Shown in pieces: positions 1 through 10,161 of a DNA stretch of 64,000 nt. A program made the translations under genes and the position numbers. The notes under the pieces are model-generated. The model made no database searches. It was not told the DNA's origin and saw only the letters and a list, made by a program, of their open reading frames with translations. Positions within the stretch are counted from its first letter, which is position 1; each line of letters opens with the position of its first letter. The stretch comes from Pseudomonas parafulva NBRC 16636 = DSM 17004 (lineage in GTDB: Bacteria; Pseudomonadota; Gammaproteobacteria; Pseudomonadales; Pseudomonadaceae). The stretch covers positions 124,001 through 188,000 of the forward strand of contig NZ_BBIU01000013.1 of assembly GCF_000730645.1 (NCBI RefSeq), written 5' to 3'.

Positions 1-275
1 CGGTGGGCAACCTGGCCTACTTCGAGCAGCAGCAGAGCGCCGCCAAAGCCGACAAGATGAAAGGCTGGGGCGTGACCATCCAGTATCAGTCGCAAAAGGA
101 CCTGGTAGTGCTCACCGACCGCGCCAAGGTCGAAAACGAAGGCAACACCACCGAAGGCGAGAAGATCGTCTACAACACCCAGACCCAGGTTGCCACCGCA
201 GGTCGTGGCGGCAATGTGACCACACCGCGTCAGCGCATCGACATGGTGATCCAGCCCAAGAAGAAGGCCGAGTAA
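1..275 (+). CDS. lptA: LptA, LPS-transport periplasmic protein (3' part)
   Basis: C-terminal part of the periplasmic bridge protein that carries lipopolysaccharide from LptBFGC to LptDE. The frame is open from the window edge (partial first codon) to TAA at 273-275, giving about 91 residues. Visible features are the beta-jellyroll-like stretch with GEKIVYNTQTQ and a basic tail ending KKKAE. The next gene, lptB, starts at the very next base, the usual lptA-lptB order. The start codon and signal peptide lie outside the window. The identification rests on sequence similarity and on lptB being adjacent. Confidence 0.9.
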   Translation, partial: VGNLAYFEQQQSAAKADKMKGWGVTIQYQSQKDLVVLTDRAKVENEGNTTEGEKIVYNTQTQVATAGRGGNVTTPRQRIDMVIQPKKKAE

Positions 276-1001
<726 letters not shown>

Positions 1002-1056
1002 TCCTGGGACGGGCCTGGGGCACGGCAAAAAAGCCTATCTATTGCGGATCAAGTTG

Positions 1057-1084
1057 TTACAGTGCTCTAGGCAAACGCTACAAT
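1057..1084 (+). promoter_or_regulatory. Possible sigma-70 promoter upstream of rpoN
   Basis: TTACAG (1057-1062) and TACAAT (1079-1084) are separated by 16 bp, about 95 bp before the rpoN start. They match four and five of six consensus positions. This is only a pattern match in the single large gap between lptB and rpoN. Confidence 0.3.
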
Positions 1085-1177
1085 TTAAGGCATAAAACTT
1101 GCTTGATTTGGCGCCCCGGCGCCCTCGTGTAGTGGATGGCGCATGCGCGCCGGCGAACAAGGTACCAAGCCCCTGCC

Positions 1178-2671
1178 ATGAAACCATCGCTCGTCCTAAA
1201 AATGGGCCAGCAACTGACGATGACACCGCAGTTGCAACAGGCCATCCGCCTGCTCCAGCTTTCCACCCTGGACCTGCAGCAGGAAATCCAGGAAGCCCTG
1301 GAGTCGAACCCGATGCTCGAACGCCAGGAAGACGGCGACGACTTCGACAACAACGACCCGATGGCCGACAACGCCGAAAACAAGCCGGCCGCCGAGACGC
1401 AGGAGAACAGCTTCCAGGAAACCACCGTCAGCACCGAAAACATGGAAGACGGTGAGTGGAGCGAGCGCATCCCCAACGAGCTTCCCGTGGATACCGCGTG
1501 GGAAGACATCTACCAGACCAGCGCCAGCAGCCTGCCCAGCAACGATGATGACGAATGGGATTTCACCACCCGCACGTCCGCGGGCGAGAGCCTGCAAAGC
1601 CACCTGCTGTGGCAGTTGAACCTGGCGCCCATGTCCGACACCGACCGCCTCATCGCGGTCACCTTGATCGACAGCATCAACGGCCAGGGCTACCTGGAAG
1701 ACACCCTTGAGGAAATCTGTGCAGGTTTCGACCACGAACTGGATATCGAACTGGATGAAGTCGAAGCGGTGCTGCACCGTATCCAGCAGTTCGAGCCCGC
1801 AGGGGTAGGCGCCCGCACGCTGGGCGAATGCCTGCTGCTGCAACTGCGCCAGCTGCCTGGCAGTACCCCGTGGATGGCCGAGGCCATGCGCCTGGTCAGC
1901 GACTTCATCGACCTGCTGGGTAGCCGCGACTACAGCCAGCTGATGCGCCGCATGAAGCTCAAGGAAGACGAACTGCGCCAGGTTATCGAGCTGGTGCAGA
2001 GCCTCAACCCCCGCCCCGGCTCGCAGATCGAGTCCAGCGAGCCCGAGTACGTGGTGCCCGACGTGATCGTGCGCAAGGACAGCGAGCGCTGGCTGGTGGA
2101 ACTGAACCAGGAAGCCATCCCGCGCCTTCGCGTCAACGCGCAGTACGCAGGCTTTGTACGCCGTGCCGACACCAGCGCCGACAACACCTTCATGCGCAAC
2201 CAGTTGCAGGAGGCGCGCTGGTTCATCAAGAGCCTGCAGAGCCGCAACGAAACCCTGATGAAAGTGGCCACCCAGATCGTCGAACACCAGCGCGGCTTCC
2301 TCGACCACGGTGACGAGGCCATGAAACCCCTGGTACTGCATGACATAGCCGAAGCGGTAGGCATGCACGAGTCGACCATTTCCCGGGTTACCACGCAAAA
2401 GTACATGCACACCCCGCGTGGCATCTACGAACTGAAATACTTTTTCTCCAGCCATGTGAGCACTGCCGAAGGCGGCGAATGCTCGTCCACGGCGATCCGC
2501 GCGATCATCAAGAAACTGGTTGCCGCGGAAAATCAGAAAAAGCCATTGAGCGACAGCAAGATCGCTGGTTTACTGGAGGCACAAGGCATCCAGGTAGCCC
2601 GTCGTACCGTCGCCAAGTACCGCGAGTCCCTCGGTATTGCACCGTCGAGCGAGCGCAAGCGACTGATGTAA
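1178..2671 (+). CDS. rpoN: RNA polymerase sigma-54 factor
   Basis: Alternative sigma factor for -24/-12 promoters, 497 residues. Region I is the Gln/Leu-rich N-terminus ([15 protein letters not shown]), followed by an acidic region II (about residues 50-110), the core-binding domain, a helix-turn-helix, and the invariant RpoN box [10 protein letters not shown] at residues 474-483. I chose the ATG at 1178 because the protein then begins [13 protein letters not shown], as in the family. The frame is open further upstream to 1136, but that sequence is not conserved in style. It is followed by hpf, ptsN, rapZ and ptsO, the classic rpoN cluster. Confidence 0.97.
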   Translation: MKPSLVLKMGQQLTMTPQLQQAIRLLQLSTLDLQQEIQEALESNPMLERQEDGDDFDNNDPMADNAENKPAAETQENSFQETTVSTENMEDGEWSERIPNELPVDTAWEDIYQTSASSLPSNDDDEWDFTTRTSAGESLQSHLLWQLNLAPMSDTDRLIAVTLIDSINGQGYLEDTLEEICAGFDHELDIELDEVEAVLHRIQQFEPAGVGARTLGECLLLQLRQLPGSTPWMAEAMRLVSDFIDLLGSRDYSQLMRRMKLKEDELRQVIELVQSLNPRPGSQIESSEPEYVVPDVIVRKDSERWLVELNQEAIPRLRVNAQYAGFVRRADTSADNTFMRNQLQEARWFIKSLQSRNETLMKVATQIVEHQRGFLDHGDEAMKPLVLHDIAEAVGMHESTISRVTTQKYMHTPRGIYELKYFFSSHVSTAEGGECSSTAIRAIIKKLVAAENQKKPLSDSKIAGLLEAQGIQVARRTVAKYRESLGIAPSSERKRLM

Positions 2672-2682
2672 CCCTGAGATGC

Positions 2683-2722
2683 GCCACAGCGTTTGTGTGG
2701 CAGGTGCAACACCTGCCTCTTT
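2683..2722 (+). promoter_or_regulatory. Two overlapping stem-loops between rpoN and hpf
   Basis: Hairpin A pairs GCCACA (2683-2688) with TGTGGC (2696-2701). Hairpin B pairs GCAGGTG (2700-2706) with CACCTGC (2710-2716) and is followed by CTCTTT. They share bases 2700-2701, so they cannot fully form together. B looks like a weak intrinsic terminator and could reduce read-through from rpoN into hpf. This is inferred from sequence only. Confidence 0.4.
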
Positions 2723-2750
2723 ATGCACGGGCAACAAAAGGAGAAGCTGT

Positions 2751-3059
2751 ATGCAAGTCAATATCAGTGGACAGCATGTAGAAGTCACCCAGCCACTGCG
2801 CGATTATGTGCTTGAAAAGCTCGCCCGCGTGGAGAGTCACTTCGACAAGATCACCAACGTGCAGGTCATCATGAAGGTCGAGAAGCTGCAGCAGAAGGTC
2901 GAGGCGACCTTGCAGATTCCCGGCGGTGAAGTGGTAGCGAACGCCGAACACGAAGACATGTATGCAGCGATCGACGCCTTGGCCGACAAGCTCGACCGTC
3001 AACTGAAAAAACACAAGGAAAAACAGCAAAGCCTGCTGCAAGGTGCGGCTGCCCGCTGA
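2751..3059 (+). CDS. hpf: Ribosome hibernation promoting factor HPF (YhbH/RaiA family)
   Basis: Small (102-residue) protein that binds the 30S decoding centre and promotes inactive 100S ribosome formation in stationary phase. It begins MQVNISGQHVEVTQPLRDYV and has the beta-alpha-beta-beta-beta-alpha fold pattern of the short HPF type. There is no C-terminal dimerisation extension. The ATG at 2751 has an excellent Shine-Dalgarno (AAAAGGAG, 2736-2743). An upstream in-frame ATG at 2679 lies inside the hairpin region and lacks one. Standard position between rpoN and ptsN. Confidence 0.93.
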   Translation: MQVNISGQHVEVTQPLRDYVLEKLARVESHFDKITNVQVIMKVEKLQQKVEATLQIPGGEVVANAEHEDMYAAIDALADKLDRQLKKHKEKQQSLLQGAAAR

Positions 3060-3071
3060 TCCCCCTCATCC

Positions 3072-3536
3072 ATGATCCGACTTGAAACCATCCTGACCCC
3101 CGGCCGTTCCCTCGCGAACGCGCCGGGCGGCAGCAAGAAACGCGCCCTTGAAAAGGTCGCCGAGCTGATTGCCAAAGAAGTGCCAGAACTGGACGGGCAA
3201 ACTGTCTTCGAAAAACTGATCGCTCGGGAAAAGCTCGGCTCCACCGGTTTCGGTAATGGCATTGCCATTCCCCATTGCCGGCTCGAAGGCTGCACAACCC
3301 CAGTCAGTGCCTTGCTGCACCTCGAAGCCCCTATCGATTACGACGCCATCGATGGCGCCCCTGTGGACCTGCTGTTCGTGTTGCTGGTACCCGCGGCCGC
3401 CACCGATGCTCACCTGGAGCTGCTGCGCCAGATTGCCAGCATGCTCGATCGCAAAGAGGTTCGCGAGCGCCTGCGTGCGGCCCCCAGCAGTGAGGCCCTG
3501 TTCCAGGTTGTCCTGGACGTACAGAACGAGCACTGA
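3072..3536 (+). CDS. ptsN: EIIA-Ntr, nitrogen phosphotransferase regulatory protein
   Basis: Terminal phospho-acceptor of the PTS-Ntr chain (PtsP-PtsO-PtsN), which has regulatory rather than sugar-transport roles (potassium homeostasis, carbon/nitrogen balance, TOL promoter control in P. putida). 154 residues of the EIIA fructose/mannitol fold. The phosphorylated histidine is His68 in [12 protein letters not shown]. It starts 12 bp after the hpf stop, and rapZ follows after 2 bp. Confidence 0.96.
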   Translation: MIRLETILTPGRSLANAPGGSKKRALEKVAELIAKEVPELDGQTVFEKLIAREKLGSTGFGNGIAIPHCRLEGCTTPVSALLHLEAPIDYDAIDGAPVDLLFVLLVPAAATDAHLELLRQIASMLDRKEVRERLRAAPSSEALFQVVLDVQNEH

Positions 3537-3538
3537 AC

Positions 3539-4393
3539 ATGCGTCTGATCATCGTCAGCGGCCGGTCTGGCTCCGGCAAGAGCACCGCCCTCGATGTCCT
3601 GGAAGACAACGGTTTCTACTGCATCGACAACCTGCCCGCCAGGTTGTTGCCGCAACTGGCAGAAACCGCCCTGTTGAACACCGAACTGCCGCAACCCAAG
3701 GTGGCCGTTTCGATTGACGCGCGCAACCTGCCCAGCCACCTGTCGCGCTTCCCCGAACTGCTCGAGGAGGCCCGGGCCCGGCACATCAAGTGCGATGTGT
3801 TGTACCTGGACGCCGATGAGGACACGCTGCTCAAGCGTTTTTCCGAAACCCGTCGCCGCCACCCGCTGACCAACGCCGACCGCTCACTGGCAGAAGCCAT
3901 ACGTGTGGAGCGCGAATTGCTGGGCCCCATCGCCGACCTGGCCGACCTCAAGATCGATACCACACGCCTGAACCTGTACCAGCTGCGGGATTCGATCAAG
4001 CTGCGCCTGTTGGACACCCCTGAACCGGGTACGGCATTCCTGGTAGAGTCGTTCGGCTTCAAGCGTGGCATGCCGGTTGATGCCGACCTGGTATTCGACG
4101 TGCGCTGCCTGCCCAACCCGTACTGGAAACCTGAGCTGCGGGAGCACTCCGGGCTAGAGCAGCCAGTGATCGATTACCTTGCTGCGCAACCCGATGTGCA
4201 GGAGATGTTCAACGACATCTCCAGCTACCTGCTCAAGTGGCTACCCCGCTTCGCCGCCAGCAACCGGGCCTACGTTACCATTGCCATCGGCTGCACCGGT
4301 GGCCACCACCGTTCGGTATACATCACCGAACGTCTTGGCCAGTTGCTGCAGCAAACCCTGAAAAACGTTCAGGTCCGTCACCGCGACCTCTAG
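3539..4393 (+). CDS. rapZ: RapZ, RNase adapter / nucleotide-binding protein
   Basis: 284-residue protein. The N-terminal kinase-like domain carries Walker A GRSGSGKS (residues 8-15). The C-terminal phosphosugar-sensing/RNA-binding domain carries [16 protein letters not shown]. In E. coli RapZ delivers GlmZ sRNA to RNase E in response to glucosamine-6-phosphate. GlmY/GlmZ are not known to me in Pseudomonas, so its targets here may differ. It overlaps no gene but sits 2 bp after ptsN, which suggests co-translation. Confidence 0.94.
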   Translation: MRLIIVSGRSGSGKSTALDVLEDNGFYCIDNLPARLLPQLAETALLNTELPQPKVAVSIDARNLPSHLSRFPELLEEARARHIKCDVLYLDADEDTLLKRFSETRRRHPLTNADRSLAEAIRVERELLGPIADLADLKIDTTRLNLYQLRDSIKLRLLDTPEPGTAFLVESFGFKRGMPVDADLVFDVRCLPNPYWKPELREHSGLEQPVIDYLAAQPDVQEMFNDISSYLLKWLPRFAASNRAYVTIAIGCTGGHHRSVYITERLGQLLQQTLKNVQVRHRDL

Positions 4394-4412
4394 CCCAAGG
4401 ATCCGCCACGCC

Positions 4413-4685
4413 ATGCCCGCCCGCGAAATCACCATCATCAACAAGCTGGGGCTGCATGCCCGGGCGGCAGCCAAGTTCGTCGGTGTTGCTGGCCGCTTCC
4501 CCTGCCAGGTCAAGGTTGGCCGGGCGCCGGACAAGCTGGTAGACGGCAAGAGCATCATGGCCGTGATGATGCTGGCGGCCGGCAAGGGCACACAGGTGCA
4601 CCTGCACACCGAAGGCGAGCAGGACCAGCAAGCCATGGACGCCCTGGTAGCGCTGATCGAGAACTTCTTCGACGAAGGCGAGTAA
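4413..4685 (+). CDS. ptsO: NPr, phosphocarrier of the nitrogen PTS
   Basis: 90-residue HPr-like protein. The active-site His15 is in NKLGLHARAAAKF, and the regulatory-serine region reads GKSIMAVMMLAAGKG. It transfers phosphate from PtsP (EI-Ntr, not in this window) to PtsN. It lies 19 bp after rapZ and is the last gene of the rpoN cluster. The next gene is convergent. Confidence 0.95.
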   Translation: MPAREITIINKLGLHARAAAKFVGVAGRFPCQVKVGRAPDKLVDGKSIMAVMMLAAGKGTQVHLHTEGEQDQQAMDALVALIENFFDEGE

Positions 4686-4704
4686 ATCGGCGGGGCCGCC
4701 GCAA

Positions 4705-4732
4705 CCTTGTCGCCGATCCTTCGGCAACAAGG
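4705..4732. terminator. Inverted repeat between convergent ptsO and ZIP gene
   Basis: CCTTGTCGCCGA (4705-4716) pairs with TCGGCAACAAGG (4721-4732) with one C-A mismatch and a TCCT loop. It lies in the 52-bp gap between two converging genes, so a bidirectional terminator is likely, although there is no long T-run on either side. Confidence 0.5.
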
Positions 4733-4737
4733 CGTGG

Positions 4738-5646
4738 TCAGGACATCGCAGTGTCCATCACCATCATCAGGCAGAAGCCCGTACACAGCCCCAGGCTGGC
4801 CAGGCGATGATGACCATTGCTGCGTGACTCCGGGATGATCTCCTGCGTGACCACCAACAGCATCGCACCTGCAGCGCACGCGAGCCCCAGCGGCAAGAGC
4901 AGTTCCGCCACGTTCACCAGCCACGCGCAGATCACCGCGGCCACCGGCTCCACCAGCCCGGATGCAGCACCGATGAGAAACGCCTTGAAGCGTGGCATGC
5001 CTGCCCCAGCCAGCACCAACGCGATAACCAGGCCTTCGGGCACGTCCTGCAGGGCAATGCCCATGGCCAGGCTGTCGGCATCGGCCATGCCACCCCCAGC
5101 TGATACGCCAATGGCCATGCCCTCGGGAATGTTGTGGGCAATGATCGCGAATACGAACAACCAGATGCGCGCTGCAATCACGGGCTGCCCCTGGGACGCC
5201 ACGAGCGCCTGGGGCGAAGCACTGGAGATTCTGAGGTCAATCAGGAACAGGCACAGTGCACCGCCCAGCAGGCCGGCACTGATCAAGCCGCCGGCGCCCC
5301 ACGCGCTGAACCCAATGGCTTGCGCGGCCTCGAGCCCTGGCACGATCAGCGAAAAGGCCGTGGCGGCGAGCATGACCCCGGCGCCAAAACCCAGCAGGGT
5401 ATCGGCCAGTGCCACCGGCATGTTGCGGATGACCAACACCGGTACAGCACCCAGCGCCGTGCCCAGCGCACACAGTGCACCACCCTGCAGGGCACGCAAC
5501 ATGCGCGGCTCGAGGTCTAGCCAGGCCAGGCCGCGAGCCACCAGCAATGCAGTGCCAGCCAGCATCAACAGGGTGCCAAGCGCCAACCTGAACAACCGCA
5601 CACTGTTAACCGACATCACCTGGGAGGGCATACCGATGCGACTCAC
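4738..5646 (-). CDS. ZIP-family divalent metal transporter
   Basis: About 302 residues with eight predicted membrane segments. The ZIP hallmark is visible as [12 protein letters not shown] in one helix and LQDVPEGLV in the next, the metal-binding H/PEG pairs. The family imports or moves Zn, Mn or Fe. It is last in the iron-starvation operon after sodA, so manganese supply to Mn-SOD is an attractive but unproven role. The start is uncertain: GTG at 5646 overlaps the sodA stop by 4 bp (GTGA, translational coupling), while ATG codons at 5631 and 5616 are alternatives without clear Shine-Dalgarno sites. Confidence 0.85.
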   Translation of the reverse strand: MSRIGMPSQVMSVNSVRLFRLALGTLLMLAGTALLVARGLAWLDLEPRMLRALQGGALCALGTALGAVPVLVIRNMPVALADTLLGFGAGVMLAATAFSLIVPGLEAAQAIGFSAWGAGGLISAGLLGGALCLFLIDLRISSASPQALVASQGQPVIAARIWLFVFAIIAHNIPEGMAIGVSAGGGMADADSLAMGIALQDVPEGLVIALVLAGAGMPRFKAFLIGAASGLVEPVAAVICAWLVNVAELLLPLGLACAAGAMLLVVTQEIIPESRSNGHHRLASLGLCTGFCLMMVMDTAMS

Positions 5647-6254
5647 TGAATGGCGGCGTGGTAACGGCGCTCCACTTGCGCCCAGTCGATGACGTTGTAG
5701 AACGCCCCGATGTATTCAGGGCGGCGGTTCTGGTACTTCAGATAGTACGCGTGCTCCCAGACGTCCAGCCCGAGGATGGGTGTGTTGCCGTGCATCAACG
5801 GGCTGTCCTGGTTGCCGCTGCTTTCGACTACCAGTGTTTTCTGCGGGGTCACGCTGAGCCACGCCCAGCCACTGCCGAAGCGCGTCAAGGCGGCCTTGGT
5901 AAAGGCGTCCTTGAACGCCTCGAACCCGCCCAGCTGTGCAGTGATCGCCTGGGCCAACTCGCCTTCAGGTTCACCGCCGCCCTGTGGTGACATCACAGTC
6001 CAGAACAGGCTGTGGTTGGCGTGGCCGCCGCCATGGTTGGTCACCGCGCCACGCAGGTTTTCGGGCAAGCTCGCTACCGCTGCCACCAGTTTCTCCACCG
6101 GCCACTCTGCCCACTGCGTTCCCTCGACGGCGGTGTTAAGGCCGTTGACGTAGGTCTGGTGGTGCTTGGTGTGGTGAATTTCCATGGTCTGCGTGTCGAT
6201 GTGCGGTTCCAGCGCGGCGTAGGCGTAGGGCAGTGCAGGCAAGGTATGCGGCAT
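5643..6254 (-). CDS. sodA: Superoxide dismutase, Mn type
   Basis: Cytoplasmic enzyme (203 residues) that dismutates superoxide. Metal ligands are His27, His81, Asp164 and His168 (LDVWEHAYY). Gly77 and the outer-sphere Gln149 in GNQDSPLM are the Mn-type signature. Fe-SODs carry these in a different arrangement. The ATG at 6254 gives the conserved N-terminus [19 protein letters not shown] and lies 1 bp after the orfX stop. The open frame continues upstream only through orfX DNA. It is part of the Fur-boxed operon with fumC, as in P. aeruginosa. Confidence 0.96.
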   Translation of the reverse strand: MPHTLPALPYAYAALEPHIDTQTMEIHHTKHHQTYVNGLNTAVEGTQWAEWPVEKLVAAVASLPENLRGAVTNHGGGHANHSLFWTVMSPQGGGEPEGELAQAITAQLGGFEAFKDAFTKAALTRFGSGWAWLSVTPQKTLVVESSGNQDSPLMHGNTPILGLDVWEHAYYLKYQNRRPEYIGAFYNVIDWAQVERRYHAAIQ

Positions 6255-6255
6255 G

Positions 6256-6711
6256 TCAGTGGATTCCGTAGGTCTGGTTATTGGGCGTTGCATCCGGCAA
6301 CCGTGTGCTGGCCGGGGTGCTGTGGCGATTGAGCAAACGCTCGGTGCGGGGGTATTGCCCATACTCGGCAATGAAACTGAGCAATTCGCTGTAGGTGCGC
6401 GAACTGTGACGCAGCGCGGCGTCGCGAAGTGCCTGGGGCAGGCGCAGGTCCTGGCAGGCCTGCAGCAGCCGCTGATGGGCGGCGCACAGGTAATCAGCAC
6501 TCTCCTGCGGCTGGTTCAGCCGCAGGTGCAGGTCGGCCAGGTTGTGGTGCGCAACGACCAAGGCGGCTACTGCCTCGTCGACGTCATGCCAGCGCTCGAA
6601 CAGCACCTGGGCCAGGGCCAGGGCCTGCAGGTAATGTTCACGGGCATCGACCAGCTGTCCTTGCTCGAACAGCCGGTTGGCGGCTTGCGTGGTGCGTTTC
6701 CAGTGCTGCAT
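6256..6711 (-). CDS. Hypothetical protein of the fumC-sodA operon (orfX), helical/TPR-like
   Basis: 151 residues, predicted almost all-helical. The N-terminal 100 residues read like two or three TPR-type helical hairpins ([20 protein letters not shown], then [20 protein letters not shown]). The tail is Pro/Asn-rich and probably disordered. The equivalent gene, called orfX, sits between fumC and sodA in P. aeruginosa. No enzymatic motif is visible. Position suggests a helper role in the iron-starvation response, but the function is unknown. Confidence 0.8.
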   Translation of the reverse strand: MQHWKRTTQAANRLFEQGQLVDAREHYLQALALAQVLFERWHDVDEAVAALVVAHHNLADLHLRLNQPQESADYLCAAHQRLLQACQDLRLPQALRDAALRHSSRTYSELLSFIAEYGQYPRTERLLNRHSTPASTRLPDATPNNQTYGIH

Positions 6712-6737
6712 GACGGGCCTCCAGGCGGTGACGCGAG

Positions 6738-8117
6738 TCAGATGCCGCCAGCGGTGAGTTTTTCCGGGTCGAGCAACGCCTGCAGCTGATCGCGGGACAG
6801 GTCTGTGTGCTCCAGCGCGACGTCGATGATGGGGCGCCCCTGCTTGTAGGCGGTTTTGGCAATTTCCGCAGCCTTGAGGTAACCAATGATCGGGTTGAGC
6901 GCGGTCACCAGAATCGGGTTGCGCGCCAGCGCTTCCTTGAGCTTGTCCTCGTTGACCTTGAAGGTGGCAATGGCCTTGTCCGCGAGCAGCCTGCTGACAT
7001 TGGCCATCAGCTCGATGCTCTCCAGCAGGTTGCGAGCGATGACGGGCAGCATCACGTTCAACTCGAAGTTGCCGGACTGCCCGGCCACAGCGATGGTGGC
7101 GTCATTGCCGATGACTTGCGCCGCCACCATGGCCGTGGCCTCGGGAATGACCGGGTTGACCTTGCCAGGCATGATCGAAGAGCCGGGCTGCAACCCCTGC
7201 AGTTCGATTTCGCCCAACCCGGCCAGGGGCCCGGAGTTCATCCAGCGCAGGTCGTTGGCGATCTTCATCAATGCCACGGCAGTGGTCTTGAGCTGACCGG
7301 ACAAAGCCACCGCAGTGTCCTGGGAGCCGATGAGGGCAAACAGATTCTGCCCAGGGGCGAACGCCACGCCCGTCAGCGTGCTGAGCTGCTGGGCAAAGCT
7401 GGCGGCGAAGCGCGGGTGGGCGTTGATCCCGGTACCCACCGCCGTACCGCCCTGGGCCAGGGCCTGCAGGCTCGGCAAAGTAGCCTCGATATGCGCCTTT
7501 GCAGCATTGACCTGGGCGGCCCAACCATCGAGTACCTGGCTCATGCGCACGGGCATGGCGTCCATCAGGTGGGTGCGGCCAGTCTTCACGAACTGGTGCA
7601 CCTGCTGGGACTTGTGCTCGATCACCTGCACCAGGTGGCTCAAGGCCGGCAACAGCTGCTCATGCAAGGCCAACGCTGCGCTGACGTGGATGGTAGTGGG
7701 GATGATGTCATTGCTGCTCTGGCCGCAGTTGACGTGATCGTTGGGGTTGACCGCCTCGCCCAGTACGCGGGTGGCCAAGGTGGCGATCACCTCGTTGGCA
7801 TTCATGTTGGAACTGGTGCCGGACCCGGTCTGGAACACATCGACCGGAAAATGCCCGATGAAGTCTTCGGCCAGCAATTGCTCGACCGCCTTGACGATGG
7901 CTTGCCCCTGGGCGGCAGGCAGCTGCTCCAGCTGGATGTTGGCCTTGGCGGCAGCGGCCTTGGCCAGCAGCAGGGCACGAATGAACTGCACCGGCATACG
8001 TTGCCCGCTGACCGGAAAGTTGTCGACCGCGCGCTGGGTCTGGGCACCGTACAGGGCCTGGGCAGGCACCTGCAGTTCGCCCATGCTGTCGCGCTCGATT
8101 CGGGTATCACTCATCAT
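6738..8117 (-). CDS. fumC: Class II fumarate hydratase (iron-independent)
   Basis: 459 residues. Catalyses fumarate to L-malate in the TCA cycle without an Fe-S cluster, so it can replace iron-dependent fumarases when iron is scarce. The aspartase/fumarase signature GSSIMPGKVNP is present, as are TGSGTSSNMNANEV and GRTHLMDAMPV. Two consecutive ATG codons (8117 and 8114) and a TTG (8120) are possible starts. An AAGGAC site upstream favours the ATGs. The 5' end overlaps the end of fagA. Confidence 0.95.
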   Translation of the reverse strand: MMSDTRIERDSMGELQVPAQALYGAQTQRAVDNFPVSGQRMPVQFIRALLLAKAAAAKANIQLEQLPAAQGQAIVKAVEQLLAEDFIGHFPVDVFQTGSGTSSNMNANEVIATLATRVLGEAVNPNDHVNCGQSSNDIIPTTIHVSAALALHEQLLPALSHLVQVIEHKSQQVHQFVKTGRTHLMDAMPVRMSQVLDGWAAQVNAAKAHIEATLPSLQALAQGGTAVGTGINAHPRFAASFAQQLSTLTGVAFAPGQNLFALIGSQDTAVALSGQLKTTAVALMKIANDLRWMNSGPLAGLGEIELQGLQPGSSIMPGKVNPVIPEATAMVAAQVIGNDATIAVAGQSGNFELNVMLPVIARNLLESIELMANVSRLLADKAIATFKVNEDKLKEALARNPILVTALNPIIGYLKAAEIAKTAYKQGRPIIDVALEHTDLSRDQLQALLDPEKLTAGGI

Positions 8118-8499
8118 CAAGTCCTTGCATCAGTTCTTCAGGAGAAATCGACGGCAACAGGCGGCAATTAGCCAGTTGCAGGGCATAGGGTTGCCAGCGC
8201 TGGTTCTGCTCCTGGCGGTCGAGGTTGCGCAGGTCCAGCAACGGGCGCCATGCCTGGTCCAGGCACAGGCATCGCCAGTGCCAGGGCAGCATGCGGTCAC
8301 AGGCGGTATCGAGCAGCAGGCGGAAGGAAGTCAGCGCCACCGTCCATGGCGAGGTCTCGGTGCAACACACCAGGTAGCGGCCCTCGGCAAGGTAGTGCTC
8401 GATCAGGCGCGGCTCATCGGCTTCAAGCGCGCAACGGATGCGGCGGCTCAACCAGCGCCAGTTTTCCAGGTAGGGGAGTTCGCGTAGGACGGTATTCAT
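8107..8499 (-). CDS. fagA: FagA-like Fur-associated protein
   Basis: 130 residues, first gene behind the Fur box. It begins MNTVLRELPYLENWRWLSRR and resembles, from memory, P. aeruginosa FagA (Fur-associated gene A), which heads the fagA-fumC1-orfX-sodA operon there. It is hydrophilic with no signal peptide, no recognised domain and several Trp/Arg-rich helices. The start at 8499 is preferred by similarity. In-frame ATGs also exist at 8505 and 8508. The biochemical function is unknown. Its end overlaps fumC by about 10 bp. Confidence 0.75.
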   Translation of the reverse strand: MNTVLRELPYLENWRWLSRRIRCALEADEPRLIEHYLAEGRYLVCCTETSPWTVALTSFRLLLDTACDRMLPWHWRCLCLDQAWRPLLDLRNLDRQEQNQRWQPYALQLANCRLLPSISPEELMQGLDDE

Positions 8500-8521
8500 G
8501 AACATCATCGCCGGGTGACTG

Positions 8522-8540
8522 GATAATGATATTCATTATT
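8522..8540 (-). promoter_or_regulatory. Fur box upstream of fagA-fumC-orfX-sodA-ZIP
   Basis: GATAATGATATTCATTATT matches the 19-bp Fur consensus GATAATGATAATCATTATC at 17 of 19 positions. It begins 22 bp upstream of the fagA start. Iron-loaded Fur would repress the operon, so it should be on under iron limitation. Confidence 0.88.
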
Positions 8541-8578
8541 AATTGATAAATAGAATCAATTCAAGCGTGGTGTGGGGT

Positions 8579-8603
8579 AAAAAAAACCGGCGCTAGGCCG
8601 GTT
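8579..8603 (-). terminator. Rho-independent terminator of pmbA
   Basis: On the minus strand AACCGGC (8603-8597), loop CTAGC, GCCGGTT (8591-8585), then a run of T to 8579. It lies 55 bp after the pmbA stop and insulates pmbA from the Fur-regulated operon. Confidence 0.85.
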
Positions 8604-8657
8604 CGGTGATGTGTAGCACAAAGGGCCGCGCAGCGGTCCCAACAAAACGAGGGGCCG

Positions 8658-10004
8658 TTAACTGCCCGCTACCGTCATCCGCTCGATCAACACCGAGCCT
8701 GTATGAATATTGCTGCGTGTTTCAAGATCGCTGCCGATGGCGACAATTTGCTGGAACATGTCCTTCATGTTGCCGGCAATGGTCACTTCTTGCACAGCGT
8801 GCTGGATTTCGCCATTTTCAACCCAGAAGCCTGCAGCACCGCGGGAGTAATCGCCGGTTACCATGTTCAGGCCATGCCCCATCAGCTCGGTTACCAGCAA
8901 GCCACGCCCCATGCGCCGGATCAGGGCCGCCTGGTCTTCTTCACCATGGGTAACGAACAGGTTGTGCACGCCACCCGAGTTGGCGGTGCTCGGCAGCCCC
9001 AGCTTGCGACCGGAATAGGTGCCCAGCAGGTAGGACACCAGCTCGCCTTTGTCGACGAATGGCTTGGCATACGTGGCCAGGCCGTCGCCATCGAATGCGG
9101 CACTGCCCAATGCCCGGGGAATGTGCGGCCGCTCATCCAGGGTCAGCCAGGACGGGAACAGGCGCTGGCCCAGCGCCCCTTCGAGGAATGACGACTTGCG
9201 GTACAGGTTGCCGCCTGAAACAGCTGCCAGGAAGCTGCCGAACAGCCCCCCCGCCAGCTCTGCCGAGAACAGCACCGGCACCTCGCAGGTGGGCACTGGG
9301 CGCGCGCCCAGGCGGCTGGCCGCACGCTGGGCAGCGCGCACGCCAATGCTGCGCGGGTCTGCCAGCAGGTTGCCTTGACGGTTGACGTCGTACCAGTAGT
9401 CACGCTGCATCTGGCCATCGCCTTCAGCGATCATGACGCAGCTCAGGCTATGCCGGGTGGAGGCATAGCTGCCGACGAAGCCATGGCTGTTGCCGTACAC
9501 ACGGCAGCCCTGGTGAGTGTTGAGGGTGGTGCCGTCGGCATTGAGGATACGGGGGTCGGCATCGAACGCGGCCGCCTCACAGGCAAGAGCCATCTCGATG
9601 GCCCGCTCGGGCTCCAGGTTCCAGTCATGGTAGAGGTCCAGGTCTGGAATGTCGCGCGCCATCAATGCGGCGTCTGCCAGGCCCGAACACGCGTCCTCGG
9701 AGGTATGTTTGGCAATGGCCAGGGCCGCCGCTACGGTTTCCCTGATCGCGTCGGGGCCGCTGGCCGATGTGCTGGCCGAACCCTTGCGCTGGCCCACATA
9801 CAAGGTGATGCCAAAGCCCTGGTCGCGGTTGAACTCGACGGTTTCAACTTCCCGCTGGCGTACCGTGGTGGACAGGCCCTGCTCCAGCGACACCGCCACT
9901 TCGCAAGCGCTGGCCCCCTGGCGGCGTGCCTCGGCGATTATCGCCTCAACCTGCTCCTGCAATGCTGGCAGGTCTTTCGGACCTACGCTCTGGACTGCAC
10001 TCAT
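8658..10004 (-). CDS. pmbA: PmbA/TldE, metalloprotease subunit
   Basis: 448 residues, non-catalytic partner of TldD in the TldD/TldE heterodimeric protease that processes microcin B17-type peptides and CcdA in E. coli. The family features VEFNRDQGFGITLYVG near the N-terminus and GELVSYLLGTYSGRKLGL are visible. ATG 10004 has GGAG at good spacing. The frame opens to another ATG at 10016 without a better site. TldD is encoded 750 bp away beyond darP, a common arrangement in Pseudomonas. Confidence 0.94.
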   Translation of the reverse strand: MSAVQSVGPKDLPALQEQVEAIIAEARRQGASACEVAVSLEQGLSTTVRQREVETVEFNRDQGFGITLYVGQRKGSASTSASGPDAIRETVAAALAIAKHTSEDACSGLADAALMARDIPDLDLYHDWNLEPERAIEMALACEAAAFDADPRILNADGTTLNTHQGCRVYGNSHGFVGSYASTRHSLSCVMIAEGDGQMQRDYWYDVNRQGNLLADPRSIGVRAAQRAASRLGARPVPTCEVPVLFSAELAGGLFGSFLAAVSGGNLYRKSSFLEGALGQRLFPSWLTLDERPHIPRALGSAAFDGDGLATYAKPFVDKGELVSYLLGTYSGRKLGLPSTANSGGVHNLFVTHGEEDQAALIRRMGRGLLVTELMGHGLNMVTGDYSRGAAGFWVENGEIQHAVQEVTIAGNMKDMFQQIVAIGSDLETRSNIHTGSVLIERMTVAGS

Positions 10005-10161
10005 GGTGATCTCCACTCAAATTCTGCATTCACCGGGGGGTCAATCTACGACCGGGCCGGACAAGCGGCCCCCGGGTGGTTATCATGGCGGCAATTTTCA
10101 GGCCTTGTACGAAAAGTGCCTACGTGGCGACTTTTCATAAATACCCAAGCGGACTGCCCCC

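Noticed and set aside
1196..2455. Long open frame antisense to rpoN (about 419 codons)
   Set aside because: Mirror of a high-GC gene with strong third-position bias. No ribosome site, low-complexity His/Val/Gln composition, and no known family. Similar shadows occur opposite fumC, yhdP, rng, gatA, gatB, prfC, opuCA, der and bamB.
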